Notes under the pieces: model-generated | Told to the model about the DNA's origin: nothing | The model's input: only the letters and a program-made list of their open reading frames with translations | The model's database searches: none | Shown here: one piece after another, positions 34,280 to 42,792 of the stretch | How the letters are laid out: each line of letters starts with the position of its first letter | Numbering within the stretch: the stretch's first letter is position 1 | Made by a program: the position numbers and the translations under genes | Origin: AEGEAN-183 sp964614345 | GTDB taxonomy: Bacteria > Pseudomonadota > Gammaproteobacteria > Magnimaribacterales > Magnimaribacteraceae | DNA length: 64,000 nucleotides | NCBI GenBank assembly: GCA_964614345.1 | Contig: CAZTLP010000003.1 | Location: forward strand, 12,644-76,643 | Direction: 5' to 3'

Positions 34280-35275
34280 ATGAAAGTTTCATTAGGAAAA
34301 AAATTTTTCTTTTCTTCGATAATAGTTTTAACACTTTGTTCTTGTGGCCGGATTCTGGAAGATCATAGATATGATTACTTAAAAGAGAGGCAATCTGAAC
34401 CAATAAAAAGTTCTTCTGAGGAATCCACCAGACCTATAGTTGATTATTATCCGATTCCAAATGCTGCAGAAAATATAGTAGGAGACTCTTACGAAATTCC
34501 ATTACCAGCACAGGTATTTTCTTCTGGGTCCACAAACGAAATAAGAATGCATAAATTAGGAGAAATTAGATGGCTTTATGTTGAGGCACTTCCCAGTAGC
34601 GTTTGGCCGTTAATGAAAGATTTCTGGGCATCAAGTAATTTTGGTTTGTCGTACGAAGATCCTAATACAGGTATATTTGAGAGCGATGAACTTTTAGTGA
34701 GTTCGGAGCAAACTAAGTTACAAATGAAAATAGAACATGGTATAAGACAAGCAAGTTCTGAGATCTTCCTTTCTCACTTAACTAAAGATGATGATGAGAA
34801 CTGGGTTCGTGTCAATCTAGAAGACAATCTTGAAGATTCTGTTTTACGAGCAGCTCTCGAATTTTTATCAGAAGCACCTTCTTCTGGAGGTACTTCTTTA
34901 GTTGCTTTAAACCTTAACGTAGGGCAAAAGGCTGTTCTGAAACAATCAGAAGATGGCTCAAACTACATAGAAATGAACTTAGAGTTTCCTAGAGCTTGGG
35001 CTGCTGTCGATAGAGCACTTAAAGAAGCAATGATTACCGTTAAAGACTTGGATCGTACAGAAGGAGTGTTTTTTGTTACCTTTTCTCAAGAGGAAGAACA
35101 GGGGTTTGCAAAAAGGCTGTTCAAAAGAGGTCGCAATGCAAGCAACCCCGATTTTAAAATTTATATAAAAGAATCTGATCAGAACAAGTGCACTGTCACA
35201 GTAGATAGTGCTAGTGAAGAAGGAGAGATATTTGAAAGAGACGTGCTCTCAGAAATTAATCAATCACTATCGTAG
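34280..35275 (+). CDS. bamC: Outer-membrane assembly lipoprotein BamC
   Basis: Accessory lipoprotein of the BAM complex. The 331 residues start with a lipoprotein signal ending in LTLCSC (lipidated Cys about residue 22) and an unstructured segment, then two helix-grip domains (about 100-215 and 225-331). The gene immediately abuts dapA and precedes purC by 8 bp. Primary similarity to E. coli BamC is low; the assignment depends on lipobox, length and synteny. Confidence 0.85.
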   Translation: MKVSLGKKFFFSSIIVLTLCSCGRILEDHRYDYLKERQSEPIKSSSEESTRPIVDYYPIPNAAENIVGDSYEIPLPAQVFSSGSTNEIRMHKLGEIRWLYVEALPSSVWPLMKDFWASSNFGLSYEDPNTGIFESDELLVSSEQTKLQMKIEHGIRQASSEIFLSHLTKDDDENWVRVNLEDNLEDSVLRAALEFLSEAPSSGGTSLVALNLNVGQKAVLKQSEDGSNYIEMNLEFPRAWAAVDRALKEAMITVKDLDRTEGVFFVTFSQEEEQGFAKRLFKRGRNASNPDFKIYIKESDQNKCTVTVDSASEEGEIFERDVLSEINQSLS

Positions 35276-35283
35276 GTAATGTT

Positions 35284-36000
35284 ATGGAAGATATCGAAAA
35301 AGGAAAATTAATCAGTTCAGGTAAAGCTAAATCATTATATGAAAGTTCTAATCCAGATTATTACTTTATGCATTATAGAGATGACACCTCTGCTTTTGAT
35401 GGGGTTAAAAAGGAAAGTTTAGAAGGGAAGGGCTCTACCAATAATAAGTTCAATGCTTTCATCATGGATTTCCTTGAACAAAAAGGTGTTCCTACTCATT
35501 TTGAAAAATTAATCTCGGAAACCGAAAGTTTAGTTAAAAAGTTAGAAATGATTCCGGTTGAATGTGTTGTTAGGAATATAGCAGCAGGTAGTATTTGTAA
35601 AAGACTTGGCGTTGAAGAAGGCCTAGATCTAAATCCTCCAACTTTTGAATTCTTTTTCAAAGATGATGAACTCCATGATCCAATGATTAACGAATTTCAC
35701 ATTAAATCTTTTGGATGGGCCTCAGAGGAACAAGTAAAACAAATGCAGGAAAAAACTTTTCAAGTAAATGACCTGCTCAAGGAGTTGTTTGCCAATGCTG
35801 GAATGATACTTGTAGATTATAAGTTAGAGTTTGGCTCCTTTAATGGTGACTTACTCTTAGGTGACGAATTTACTCCTGATGGCTGCAGGGTATGGGATTC
35901 TGAAACCAGAGAAAAACTTGATAAAGATAGATTCAGACAAGACTTAGGAGATGTCGTTGAATCTTATCAAATAATAGCTAAAAAACTGGGTATACAGTAA
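35284..36000 (+). CDS. purC: Phosphoribosylaminoimidazole-succinocarboxamide synthase
   Basis: SAICAR synthetase of purine biosynthesis. The 238 residues contain GKAKSLYES, FKDDTSAF-type RDDTSAFDG, ECVVRNIAAGS, DPMINEFHI, LVDYKLEFG and DEFTPDGCRVWD, all typical of PurC. It converges on the oxidoreductase beta-subunit gene with only one base between the stop codons. Confidence 0.97.
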   Translation: MEDIEKGKLISSGKAKSLYESSNPDYYFMHYRDDTSAFDGVKKESLEGKGSTNNKFNAFIMDFLEQKGVPTHFEKLISETESLVKKLEMIPVECVVRNIAAGSICKRLGVEEGLDLNPPTFEFFFKDDELHDPMINEFHIKSFGWASEEQVKQMQEKTFQVNDLLKELFANAGMILVDYKLEFGSFNGDLLLGDEFTPDGCRVWDSETREKLDKDRFRQDLGDVVESYQIIAKKLGIQ

Positions 36001-36001
36001 A

Positions 36002-37057
36002 TCAACAAAGATCTTTATTGATTGCTTGTAATTTATCTTTTCCAGGACACAAATCCTTCTCATTAAGTTGATTTAAAGGCTTATCGACTACGTTCAGAGT
36101 CTCTTTTAAGTCTTTAGATTCTGTATTTATGTAAAGGAGCCCAGTTAATACCTTGCCTTCCTCTTCGGCTTTATTAATTTTTGCAAGAGAGGAAGCTTTA
36201 TTGCTCGGATCAAAGTCTTTTGATAATTTTTCTAAAGAAATTAATGAACCATCATGTAAAGGGACTTGTACACTTTGGCCTTCTTCATAGCTGGTAGTTA
36301 TTTCCTTTCCTAAAGGAACAAAATCTGGTCTAGAAACTGATTCGTTATGTTCTCTGATGTAGTCATAACTTTTCGTAGAAGTACCGTGATTATTAAAAGT
36401 TACGCAAGGCGAGATAATATCTAAGAAAGAAAACCCTTTATGTTTCATTGCAGCTTTTAAAAGAGGAACTAGTTGTTCCTTGTCTCCTGAAAAACTCCTT
36501 GCAACAAAGCTTGCACCAAGCTGTATTGACATTGCAGCCAAGTCAATTGAAGGAAAAAGATTGTCTTCTCCGTATTTACTTTTTGATTCTAGATCATTGG
36601 TAGCAGAGAATTGGCCTTTAGTTAGTCCATAAGTTCCATTGTTTTCAACTATATAAACAACATTTAGTTGTCTTCTAGCGGCATGAACAAATTGACCTAT
36701 ACCAATAGAAGCTGTATCTCCATCACCTGAAATTCCCAGATACAACATTTCATGATTAGCTAAATTGGCTCCAGTAGCTACAGAAGGCATTCTTCCATGA
36801 ACTGAATTAAATCCATGTGACTGGTTTAAAAAATAAGCTGGAGCTTTTGAAGAGCAACCAATTCCTGATAATTTTGCAACGTTATGAGCGGATATGCTTA
36901 GCTCGAAACAAGCTTCTAATATAGCTGCACTAATGGAATCATGCCCACAACCAGCACATAGGCTAGAAATTGAACCTTCATAGTCTCTCCTTGTTAGCCC
37001 AAGTTCATTTCTTTCCAAATCAGGGTGATGGTTCTTTGGTTTAACTATATAAGTCAA
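36002..37057 (-). CDS. korB: 2-oxoacid:acceptor oxidoreductase, TPP-binding beta subunit (KorB-like)
   Basis: Thiamine-diphosphate subunit of a 2-oxoacid (probably 2-oxoglutarate) oxidoreductase that yields acyl-CoA, CO2 and reduced acceptor. The 351 residues include CAGCGHDSI, SGIGCSSKAPAYF, HGRMPSVATGANLAN, the TPP motif GDGDTASIGIGQF and NNGTYGLTKGQFSATND. The motif HALRR..NN.IYGLTKGQ-type is shared with actinobacterial KorB. It forms an operon with the two genes upstream. Substrate assignment to 2-oxoglutarate is inference from family and from the missing sucAB. Confidence 0.85.
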   Translation of the reverse strand: MTYIVKPKNHHPDLERNELGLTRRDYEGSISSLCAGCGHDSISAAILEACFELSISAHNVAKLSGIGCSSKAPAYFLNQSHGFNSVHGRMPSVATGANLANHEMLYLGISGDGDTASIGIGQFVHAARRQLNVVYIVENNGTYGLTKGQFSATNDLESKSKYGEDNLFPSIDLAAMSIQLGASFVARSFSGDKEQLVPLLKAAMKHKGFSFLDIISPCVTFNNHGTSTKSYDYIREHNESVSRPDFVPLGKEITTSYEEGQSVQVPLHDGSLISLEKLSKDFDPSNKASSLAKINKAEEEGKVLTGLLYINTESKDLKETLNVVDKPLNQLNEKDLCPGKDKLQAINKDLC

Positions 37058-37058
37058 T

Positions 37059-38888
37059 TTATTTTCCTCCAGCAGCAGTTTTAGATGGACTACCTGTTAA
37101 GTGAGAGCTTATTTTTTTTGAGATGAAATTAGCTGTTATGGGCTGACCATCAAAACATAAAACTGAAACTAGTTTATCTGGAATAATTCCCCCTTCAGCC
37201 ATAATCAGTGTTCGCATCTGACCATCTCTATTTTGTTCAACTATAAAAAGCAAATCATGGTCTTCTATAAATTCCCACACTTCTAAGTTAAAAGGGAAAG
37301 ATCTTAGTCTCATGGCATCTAGAATTACTCCTTCATCATGCAGTGAGTCGAGAGCTTCTTGCATGGAAGCTTCAGTACTTCCGTAGTAAATGACTCCTAT
37401 AGAGCTAGTGTTCGTTTCCTGTTTGAAAATAGGATTTGGGACTAATTCTGCAGCAGTTTGATATTTTTTAAGCAAACGAGATAAGTTTCTAGCATTCACA
37501 ACCCCGTCTTCTGTATATACAGCATACTCGTCGTGCGAAGTCCCTCTTGTAAAATAGGCACCTTTCTCGGGGTGGGCTCCAGGATATGTTCTATAAGGTA
37601 TTCCATCTCCATCCACATCCAAATATCTACCAAAATTCTCTATTTCTTCTAGATCTTTAGCATGCAAAACTTTGCCTCTATCAAATGATTTAGAGTCATC
37701 CCACTTGAATTCTGGACAGGTCCAATCATTCATTCCTAGATCTAAGTCTGAAAGAACAAAAACAGGTGTTTGTATTCTGTCTGCAAGATCAAATGCCTCA
37801 GCTGCAAACTCAAAACATTCTGTTGGATTTGAAGGAATCAGCATGACATGTTTAGTATCGCCATGAGAAGAGTAGGCACAAGACAGAATATCAGATTGTT
37901 GAGTCCTAGTAGGCATGCCTGTAGAAGGTCCACCTCTTTGAATATCAAAAAGTACTAGAGGAATTTCTGCAAAATATGCCAAACCTATGAATTCACTCAT
38001 TAAGGATATTCCAGGACCACTAGTTGCAGTAAAACCTCTTGCCCCATTCCAGTTTGCACCTATAGCCATACCAACTGCTGCTAACTCATCTTCAGCTTGA
38101 ACAATGGCATATTTATTTTTATTGGTTTCTCCTTCTACTCTTAACTTCTCGCTATAGTCTGTAAAAGCCTCAGCCAGAGAAGTTGATGGAGTTATTGGAT
38201 ACCAAGCACAGACTGTAGCTCCACCATAAACACACCCAAGTCCCGAAGCCTCGTTACCTGTAGTTAGAATCATTCCTTTAGTTTTATCTGATTTTTCTAT
38301 TTTAATTTCACAAATTTCTTTAAGGTTTTCTCTTGCATAGTCGTAACCAAGATTGAGTGCTTTAACATTTGGATCTATGAGTTTTTCTTTACCCTTAAAC
38401 TGTTCTTTAATGAGGATTTCATAAATTTCTTTATCCATATTCAATAGATATGAAAGCGCTCCAACATACACAATATTTTTGAATAATAGCCTTTGTTTGG
38501 GGTTTGAAAATTCTTCGACACAAAGTTTTGTAAGAGGAATTTCAATTATATTTATATCAGTTCTATTAAAGTTTCTTTTCCATGAAGAGTCATACATTAA
38601 ATAACCACCGGAGTTTAATTCTTGTAGATCTTGGTTATAAGATTGAGGGTTCATAGCAACAACTATATCTACACCCTCTCTTCTACCCAGGTATCCTTTT
38701 TCACTAACCCTTACTTCAAACCAAGTAGGAAGGCCTTGGATATTGGAAGGAAAAATATTCTTGGGACTTACAGGTATTCCAGATCTAAAAACTCCTTTAG
38801 CAAACATCTGATTAGCACTAGCAGACCCAGATCCATTTACATTTGCAAATTTAATTACAAATTCATTTGTACTTTTAATATTATTCAT
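37059..38888 (-). CDS. korA: 2-oxoacid:acceptor oxidoreductase, fused gamma-alpha subunit (KorA-like)
   Basis: Partner subunit of the oxidoreductase. In the 609 residues a gamma-type domain (about 1-190; NGSGSASANQMFAKG and DIVVAMNPQSYNQDL) precedes a pyruvate/2-oxoacid-binding alpha domain with YPITPSTSLAEAF, QAEDELAAVGMAIGANWNGA, TSGPGISLMSEFIG and DIQRGGPSTGMPTRTQQSD. This gamma-alpha fusion with a separate beta chain is the KorAB type. The start overlaps the GltD-fusion stop by 4 bp. Confidence 0.87.
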   Translation of the reverse strand: MNNIKSTNEFVIKFANVNGSGSASANQMFAKGVFRSGIPVSPKNIFPSNIQGLPTWFEVRVSEKGYLGRREGVDIVVAMNPQSYNQDLQELNSGGYLMYDSSWKRNFNRTDINIIEIPLTKLCVEEFSNPKQRLLFKNIVYVGALSYLLNMDKEIYEILIKEQFKGKEKLIDPNVKALNLGYDYARENLKEICEIKIEKSDKTKGMILTTGNEASGLGCVYGGATVCAWYPITPSTSLAEAFTDYSEKLRVEGETNKNKYAIVQAEDELAAVGMAIGANWNGARGFTATSGPGISLMSEFIGLAYFAEIPLVLFDIQRGGPSTGMPTRTQQSDILSCAYSSHGDTKHVMLIPSNPTECFEFAAEAFDLADRIQTPVFVLSDLDLGMNDWTCPEFKWDDSKSFDRGKVLHAKDLEEIENFGRYLDVDGDGIPYRTYPGAHPEKGAYFTRGTSHDEYAVYTEDGVVNARNLSRLLKKYQTAAELVPNPIFKQETNTSSIGVIYYGSTEASMQEALDSLHDEGVILDAMRLRSFPFNLEVWEFIEDHDLLFIVEQNRDGQMRTLIMAEGGIIPDKLVSVLCFDGQPITANFISKKISSHLTGSPSKTAAGGK

Positions 38889-40903
38889 GAATAAACCTTT
38901 GCTTCTTCATAAAGATAAGTCTGCATGTCCCAAGCTCCAGTTGGGCATCTTTCAGCACAAAGTCCGCAATGAAGGCACACGTCCTCATCCTTTACCATTA
39001 CTCTCTGGGTTTGAATTAGTTTGTCCGAAACAAGTAAATCTTGATCCAAATTTAAAGCAGGTATTCTTAAATTATTTCTTAAATCTTCTTCATTAGAATT
39101 ATCAATGAAATTAATACAATCTGTTGGGCATATATCTTCACAAGCATCACACTCAATGCATAAATCTTCTGTGAACACTGTCTGAACATCACAATTGAGG
39201 CACCTTTGTGCTTCCTCAAAACCTAATTTATCGTCAAAACCTAACTCAACCTCAACTTTTAAGTCTTTTAATGAAATTGATTGATCGGCGTGGGGTACTG
39301 GGAATCTCATAGCTTGAGAGATGTCATTATCATAAGACCATTCATGTACACCCATTTTTTGACTAACAATATTGGTTGTAGGGTCAGGTCTTTTATAAAG
39401 ATCTTGGTCATTGAAAAATTTATCAATAGAGATAGCAGCTTGGTGACCATGAGCTGCAGCCCAGATTATGTTTTCTGGTCCCCAAGCAGCATCTCCACCA
39501 AAAAAAACTTTAGGATGAGAAGATTGGAATGTGATTTTATCTACAACAGGCATATCCCATTCTCCAAATTCGATACCTATGTCTCTCTCGATCCAGTCAA
39601 AAGCATTATCTTGGCCGATAGCAACAAGAACATCATCGCACTCAAAGATTACTGGATCTTCACCTATAGGAATTAAAGATCTTTTGCCACTTTCATCAAA
39701 GACAGCTTCAACCTTTTCAAACTCCATGCCTACCAGTTTCCCTTCATTTAAAAGAAACTTTTTAGGTACATGATTTTCAAATATAGGGATATTTTCTTCC
39801 ATTGCTTCTTCTATTTCCCATTCGGAAGCCTTCATCTGGTCAAATGGACTTCTTACTACAACTTTTACATCTTCAGCTCCTAAACGCAGCGAGGACCTAC
39901 AACAATCCATTGCAGTATTTCCCCCACCAAGAACCAAGACTTTTTTTCCTATAGAGTCAGTATGCTCGAAAGCGATACTTGTTAACCAATCAATACCAAT
40001 ATGTATATTTTTTTCAGCTTCTTGTCTTCCTTCAATATTAAGATCTTTACCCTTAGGAGCTCCTGTTCCTACAAATACTGCGTCAAAGTCCTTTTCAAGC
40101 AATGACTTCATGCTTGTTATCTCAGAATTAAACCTTGTTTCAATTCCTAAGTTTATAATTTGATCAACTTCTTCATCTAAAACTTCAACAGGTAACCTGA
40201 AGGCAGGGATATTTGTTCTCATTAGTCCTCCTGCTTGAGGATCTTTTTCAAAAAGCACACACTCATGGCCAAGGACCAAAAGATCTCTAGCTACGGTAAG
40301 AGAAGCTGGTCCTCCGCCAACAAGAGCTAATCTTTTTCCTGTTTTTTCTTTAGGGATTTTTGGAAGAAGGTGGGTTATATCATCTTTGTAATCGTAAGTT
40401 ACTCTTTTAAGCCTACAAATAGCTACAGGCTTTTCATGGGTTCTAGTTCTTCTGCAGGCGGGTTCACATGGTCTATCGCAAGTTCTTCCTAAAATGCCTG
40501 GGAAAACATTTGATTCCCAGTTAATCATATAAGCATTCGTGTAATTCCCTTGAGATATTTGTCTTATGTACTCGGGAACAGGGGTGTGAGCAGGACAAGC
40601 ATACTGACAATCTACAACCTTATGGTAGTACTGAGGGTTTGCGGTGTCTGTAACAGGCATAAAGTTCTGTACCTGAGTATTTTTATTTTCAGATTCATTA
40701 TCTTGAAGGGGTAATTTTCTAGTGAGCTCAATTTTTTCTTTTAAGGTATCGATGACAGACCACCTTAAATCTTGAGCTTCTTCTAGATTGTGAGTTTTTA
40801 AAGACTGCCTGAGATCATATCCCAGTTGGTTTCTTAAAGTTCTTGGAACAGCTACTTTGACCCACCAAGTGTTATGTCTCTTAAAGAGATATCGAGTATC
40901 CAT
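38885..40903 (-). CDS. GltD-like FAD/NAD(P) iron-sulfur oxidoreductase fused to an N-terminal DUF6538 domain
   Basis: Residues 1-60 (RYLFKRHNTWWVKVAVPRTL, then LRQSLKT and NLEEAQ) match DUF6538, a domain otherwise found at the front of phage-type tyrosine integrases. After a linker, residues 90-560 form a GltD-type flavoprotein: Fe-S cysteines in DCQYACPAHTPVPEYIRQI and GRTCDRPCEPACRR, FAD motif GGGPAS, and NAD(P) motif LGGGNTAMDC. Two [4Fe-4S] ferredoxin motifs, CIECDACEDICP and CLHCGLCAERCP, finish the 672-residue protein. With KorAB it probably passes 2-oxoacid electrons to or from NAD(P). An alternative ATG at 40660 would remove the fusion domain. Confidence 0.88.
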   Translation of the reverse strand: MDTRYLFKRHNTWWVKVAVPRTLRNQLGYDLRQSLKTHNLEEAQDLRWSVIDTLKEKIELTRKLPLQDNESENKNTQVQNFMPVTDTANPQYYHKVVDCQYACPAHTPVPEYIRQISQGNYTNAYMINWESNVFPGILGRTCDRPCEPACRRTRTHEKPVAICRLKRVTYDYKDDITHLLPKIPKEKTGKRLALVGGGPASLTVARDLLVLGHECVLFEKDPQAGGLMRTNIPAFRLPVEVLDEEVDQIINLGIETRFNSEITSMKSLLEKDFDAVFVGTGAPKGKDLNIEGRQEAEKNIHIGIDWLTSIAFEHTDSIGKKVLVLGGGNTAMDCCRSSLRLGAEDVKVVVRSPFDQMKASEWEIEEAMEENIPIFENHVPKKFLLNEGKLVGMEFEKVEAVFDESGKRSLIPIGEDPVIFECDDVLVAIGQDNAFDWIERDIGIEFGEWDMPVVDKITFQSSHPKVFFGGDAAWGPENIIWAAAHGHQAAISIDKFFNDQDLYKRPDPTTNIVSQKMGVHEWSYDNDISQAMRFPVPHADQSISLKDLKVEVELGFDDKLGFEEAQRCLNCDVQTVFTEDLCIECDACEDICPTDCINFIDNSNEEDLRNNLRIPALNLDQDLLVSDKLIQTQRVMVKDEDVCLHCGLCAERCPTGAWDMQTYLYEEAKVYS

Positions 40904-41069
40904 ACTGATTAAATTTTAATCTCCTTCAATTAGGGCTGTACCTTAATTTTCCCGTATGGTACATAAAATTTCCTATAAATAAAGCTTTTTATAGGAAAAA
41001 TAATTGATTTTTTTTTTGAAAAACCCCTTTACTTTCTCATTTTTCTATATTAAAAGGTACACACATTCA
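40904..41069. promoter_or_regulatory. Divergent regulatory region between oxidoreductase operon and iscR
   Basis: Part of the longest non-coding stretch in the window (207 bp to iscR). It holds a perfect 11-bp inverted repeat at 40969-40998, a TGTACC/GGTACA pair around 40940-40965, a second GGTAC at 41056-41060, and an AAGGAG on the minus strand near 40922-40928 that is about 17 bases from the oxidoreductase ATG. No small gene or RNA is evident. Confidence 0.5.
40969..40998. repeat. Perfect 11-bp inverted repeat in divergent region
   Basis: TTTCCTATAAA at 40969-40979 and TTTATAGGAAA at 40988-40998 flank an 8-base loop. In RNA this would make an AT-rich hairpin; a T-run (41010 onward) follows after about 12 bases, too far for a standard terminator. 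It may be an operator dyad for either operon. Confidence 0.6.
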
Positions 41070-41101
41070 ATTCTTGACAAAATTACTCGGAATTATAGAA
41101 T
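41070..41101 (+). promoter_or_regulatory. iscR promoter with IscR type-1 operator
   Basis: TTGACA at 41074-41079 and TAGAAT at 41096-41101 with a 16-bp spacer. The -35 and spacer (41070-41094) match the type-1 IscR site consensus ATASYYGACTRWWWYAGTCRRSTAT at about 19 of 25 positions, and TTGAC-A-AAATTACTCGGAAT is very like the E. coli iscR promoter. [2Fe-2S]-IscR binding here would repress the isc operon. The -10 ends 9 bp before the iscR ATG. Confidence 0.75.
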
Positions 41102-41110
41102 TGCGGCTCT

Positions 41111-41560
41111 ATGAAACTTACAACCAAGGGAAAGTATGCCGTAACAGCTTTGCTCGACCTTTCATTAAATCAAATAGACAGAGACTTTATTTCTCTTGCA
41201 AAAATTTCAGAAAGACAAGGAATGCCAGTTTCTTACTTGGAACAATTATTCAGGAATTTAAGAAAATCAGGGATTGTACATGCTTCCCGAGGACCAAGGG
41301 GTGGTTATAGATTAGCTAAACCCAGCACGGAAATTAATATCTCTGAAGTAGTCGCATCTGTAGAAGACACTTTGGATGCTACTCAATGTGGAGGATCGGC
41401 TGATTGCCATTCAGGAAATAGGTGTTTGACGCACGATCTTTGGTCTGAACTAAATAGTCAGGTTGATAATTTTTTAATAAACAAGTCTTTGGAAGACGTT
41501 ATAGCTAATAAGAGGGCCTCTTTCCAAAAAAAGAGTAAGGATTTAATAATTGCAGGTTGA
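41111..41560 (+). CDS. iscR: Iron-sulfur cluster regulator IscR
   Basis: Rrf2-family repressor holding a [2Fe-2S] cluster. The 149 residues have a winged-helix domain beginning MKLTTKGKYAVTALLDLSLN and cluster ligands Cys93, Cys99, Cys105 and His108 (CGGSADC...CLTH), the same C-x5-C-x5-C-x2-H spacing as E. coli. The start is the conserved ATG 41111. It has no Shine-Dalgarno sequence and the predicted transcription start is 2 to 4 bases upstream, so the mRNA may be leaderless. Confidence 0.95.
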   Translation: MKLTTKGKYAVTALLDLSLNQIDRDFISLAKISERQGMPVSYLEQLFRNLRKSGIVHASRGPRGGYRLAKPSTEINISEVVASVEDTLDATQCGGSADCHSGNRCLTHDLWSELNSQVDNFLINKSLEDVIANKRASFQKKSKDLIIAG

Positions 41561-41561
41561 T

Positions 41562-42776
41562 ATGAAATTACCCATCTACCTTGACTATGCTTCAACTACA
41601 CCTGTGGACCCTAGGGTAGTTACAAAAATGCAAGAGTGTCTTTCTTTGGAGGGGAACTATGGCAATCCTGCTTCCAGATCACATGAATTTGGTTGGAAAG
41701 CCGAAGAAGCTGTGGAAGAAGCTAGAGCAAATGTTGCTTCTCTAGTTAATTGCGATCATCGAGAAATAGTGTGGACCTCAGGAGCTACTGAGTCTGACAA
41801 TCTAGCCATAAAAGGAGCTGCAAGGTTCTACAGAAAAAAAGGGAATCATATTATTACTTCCAAACTAGAACATAAGGCTGTTTTGGACAGTTGCAGACAG
41901 TTAGAAAGAGAAGGCTTCGAAGTAACCTATCTAGATCCTGATGCTACAGGAATAATTCAACCAGAAGAGTTACTTAAAAATATTAAAGATGAAACTATTT
42001 TAGTTTCTTTAATGCATGTTAATAACGAAATAGGTGTGATTAATGATATTGCAAAGCTTGGGGAAATAACTAGAGAGAATGGCCTAGTGTTTCATGTTGA
42101 TGCAGCTCAAAGCACAGGCAAAGTATCTATTGACTTAACTAAACTAAAGGTAGATTTGATGTCATTTTCTGCCCATAAAACTTATGGTCCAAAAGGAGTG
42201 GGAGCTCTTTTTGTAAGGAGAAAACCAAGAGTGAGACTTGAGGCTATGATTCATGGCGGAGGTCATGAACGTGGAATGAGATCAGGTACTCTACCTACAC
42301 ATCAAATAGTAGGAATGGGAGAGGCTTTTAGGCTGGCCGAGGAAGAAATGAGTTCAGACAATGCTCGGATTAGTATGTTACGGGAAAAATTTTGGTTAGG
42401 ACTAAAAGATATAGAGGAAGTTCATCTTAATGGCCACGAAGAAAAAAGAGCAGCAGGCTTCTTGAATGTGAGTTTTAACTTTATTGAAGGAGAATCTTTA
42501 ATTATGGCTCTTAAAGATATAGCTGTTTCATCAGGATCAGCTTGCACTTCAGCTAGCTTAGAACCTTCATATGTATTAAGAGCATTAGGTTTAAAAGACG
42601 AATTGGCTCATAGCTCTATTAGGTTCGCTTTAGGTAGGTTTACAACAGAACAGGAAGTTAATTACACAATAAATCTTGTTAAAGACTCAGTAACAAAGTT
42701 AAGAGAGTTGTCTCCACTGTGGGATATGTATCAAGATGGTATTGATTTAGATAAGGTTGAGTGGGTTCAACATTAA
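41562..42776 (+). CDS. iscS: Cysteine desulfurase IscS
   Basis: PLP enzyme supplying persulfide sulfur for Fe-S clusters and tRNA thiolation. From ATG 41562 the protein has 404 residues, the same as E. coli IscS. A TTG at 41550 is rejected. PLP Lys206 lies in SFSAHKTYGPKG and the persulfide Cys328 in SSGSACTSAS, at the E. coli numbers. HVDAAQSTGK and GGHERGMRSGT are also present. The start is one base after the iscR stop. Confidence 0.97.
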   Translation: MKLPIYLDYASTTPVDPRVVTKMQECLSLEGNYGNPASRSHEFGWKAEEAVEEARANVASLVNCDHREIVWTSGATESDNLAIKGAARFYRKKGNHIITSKLEHKAVLDSCRQLEREGFEVTYLDPDATGIIQPEELLKNIKDETILVSLMHVNNEIGVINDIAKLGEITRENGLVFHVDAAQSTGKVSIDLTKLKVDLMSFSAHKTYGPKGVGALFVRRKPRVRLEAMIHGGGHERGMRSGTLPTHQIVGMGEAFRLAEEEMSSDNARISMLREKFWLGLKDIEEVHLNGHEEKRAAGFLNVSFNFIEGESLIMALKDIAVSSGSACTSASLEPSYVLRALGLKDELAHSSIRFALGRFTTEQEVNYTINLVKDSVTKLRELSPLWDMYQDGIDLDKVEWVQH

Positions 42777-42792
42777 TTAAGGAAGGTGATTT

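Noticed and set aside
39281..39773. Plus-strand open frames across the GltD-like gene
   Set aside because: They are antisense shadows; the minus strand encodes clear FAD and NAD(P) motifs.
41074..41310. Alternative plus-strand frame starting at a TTG in the iscR promoter
   Set aside because: It overlaps iscR in another frame, starts within the -35 element and has no conserved features.
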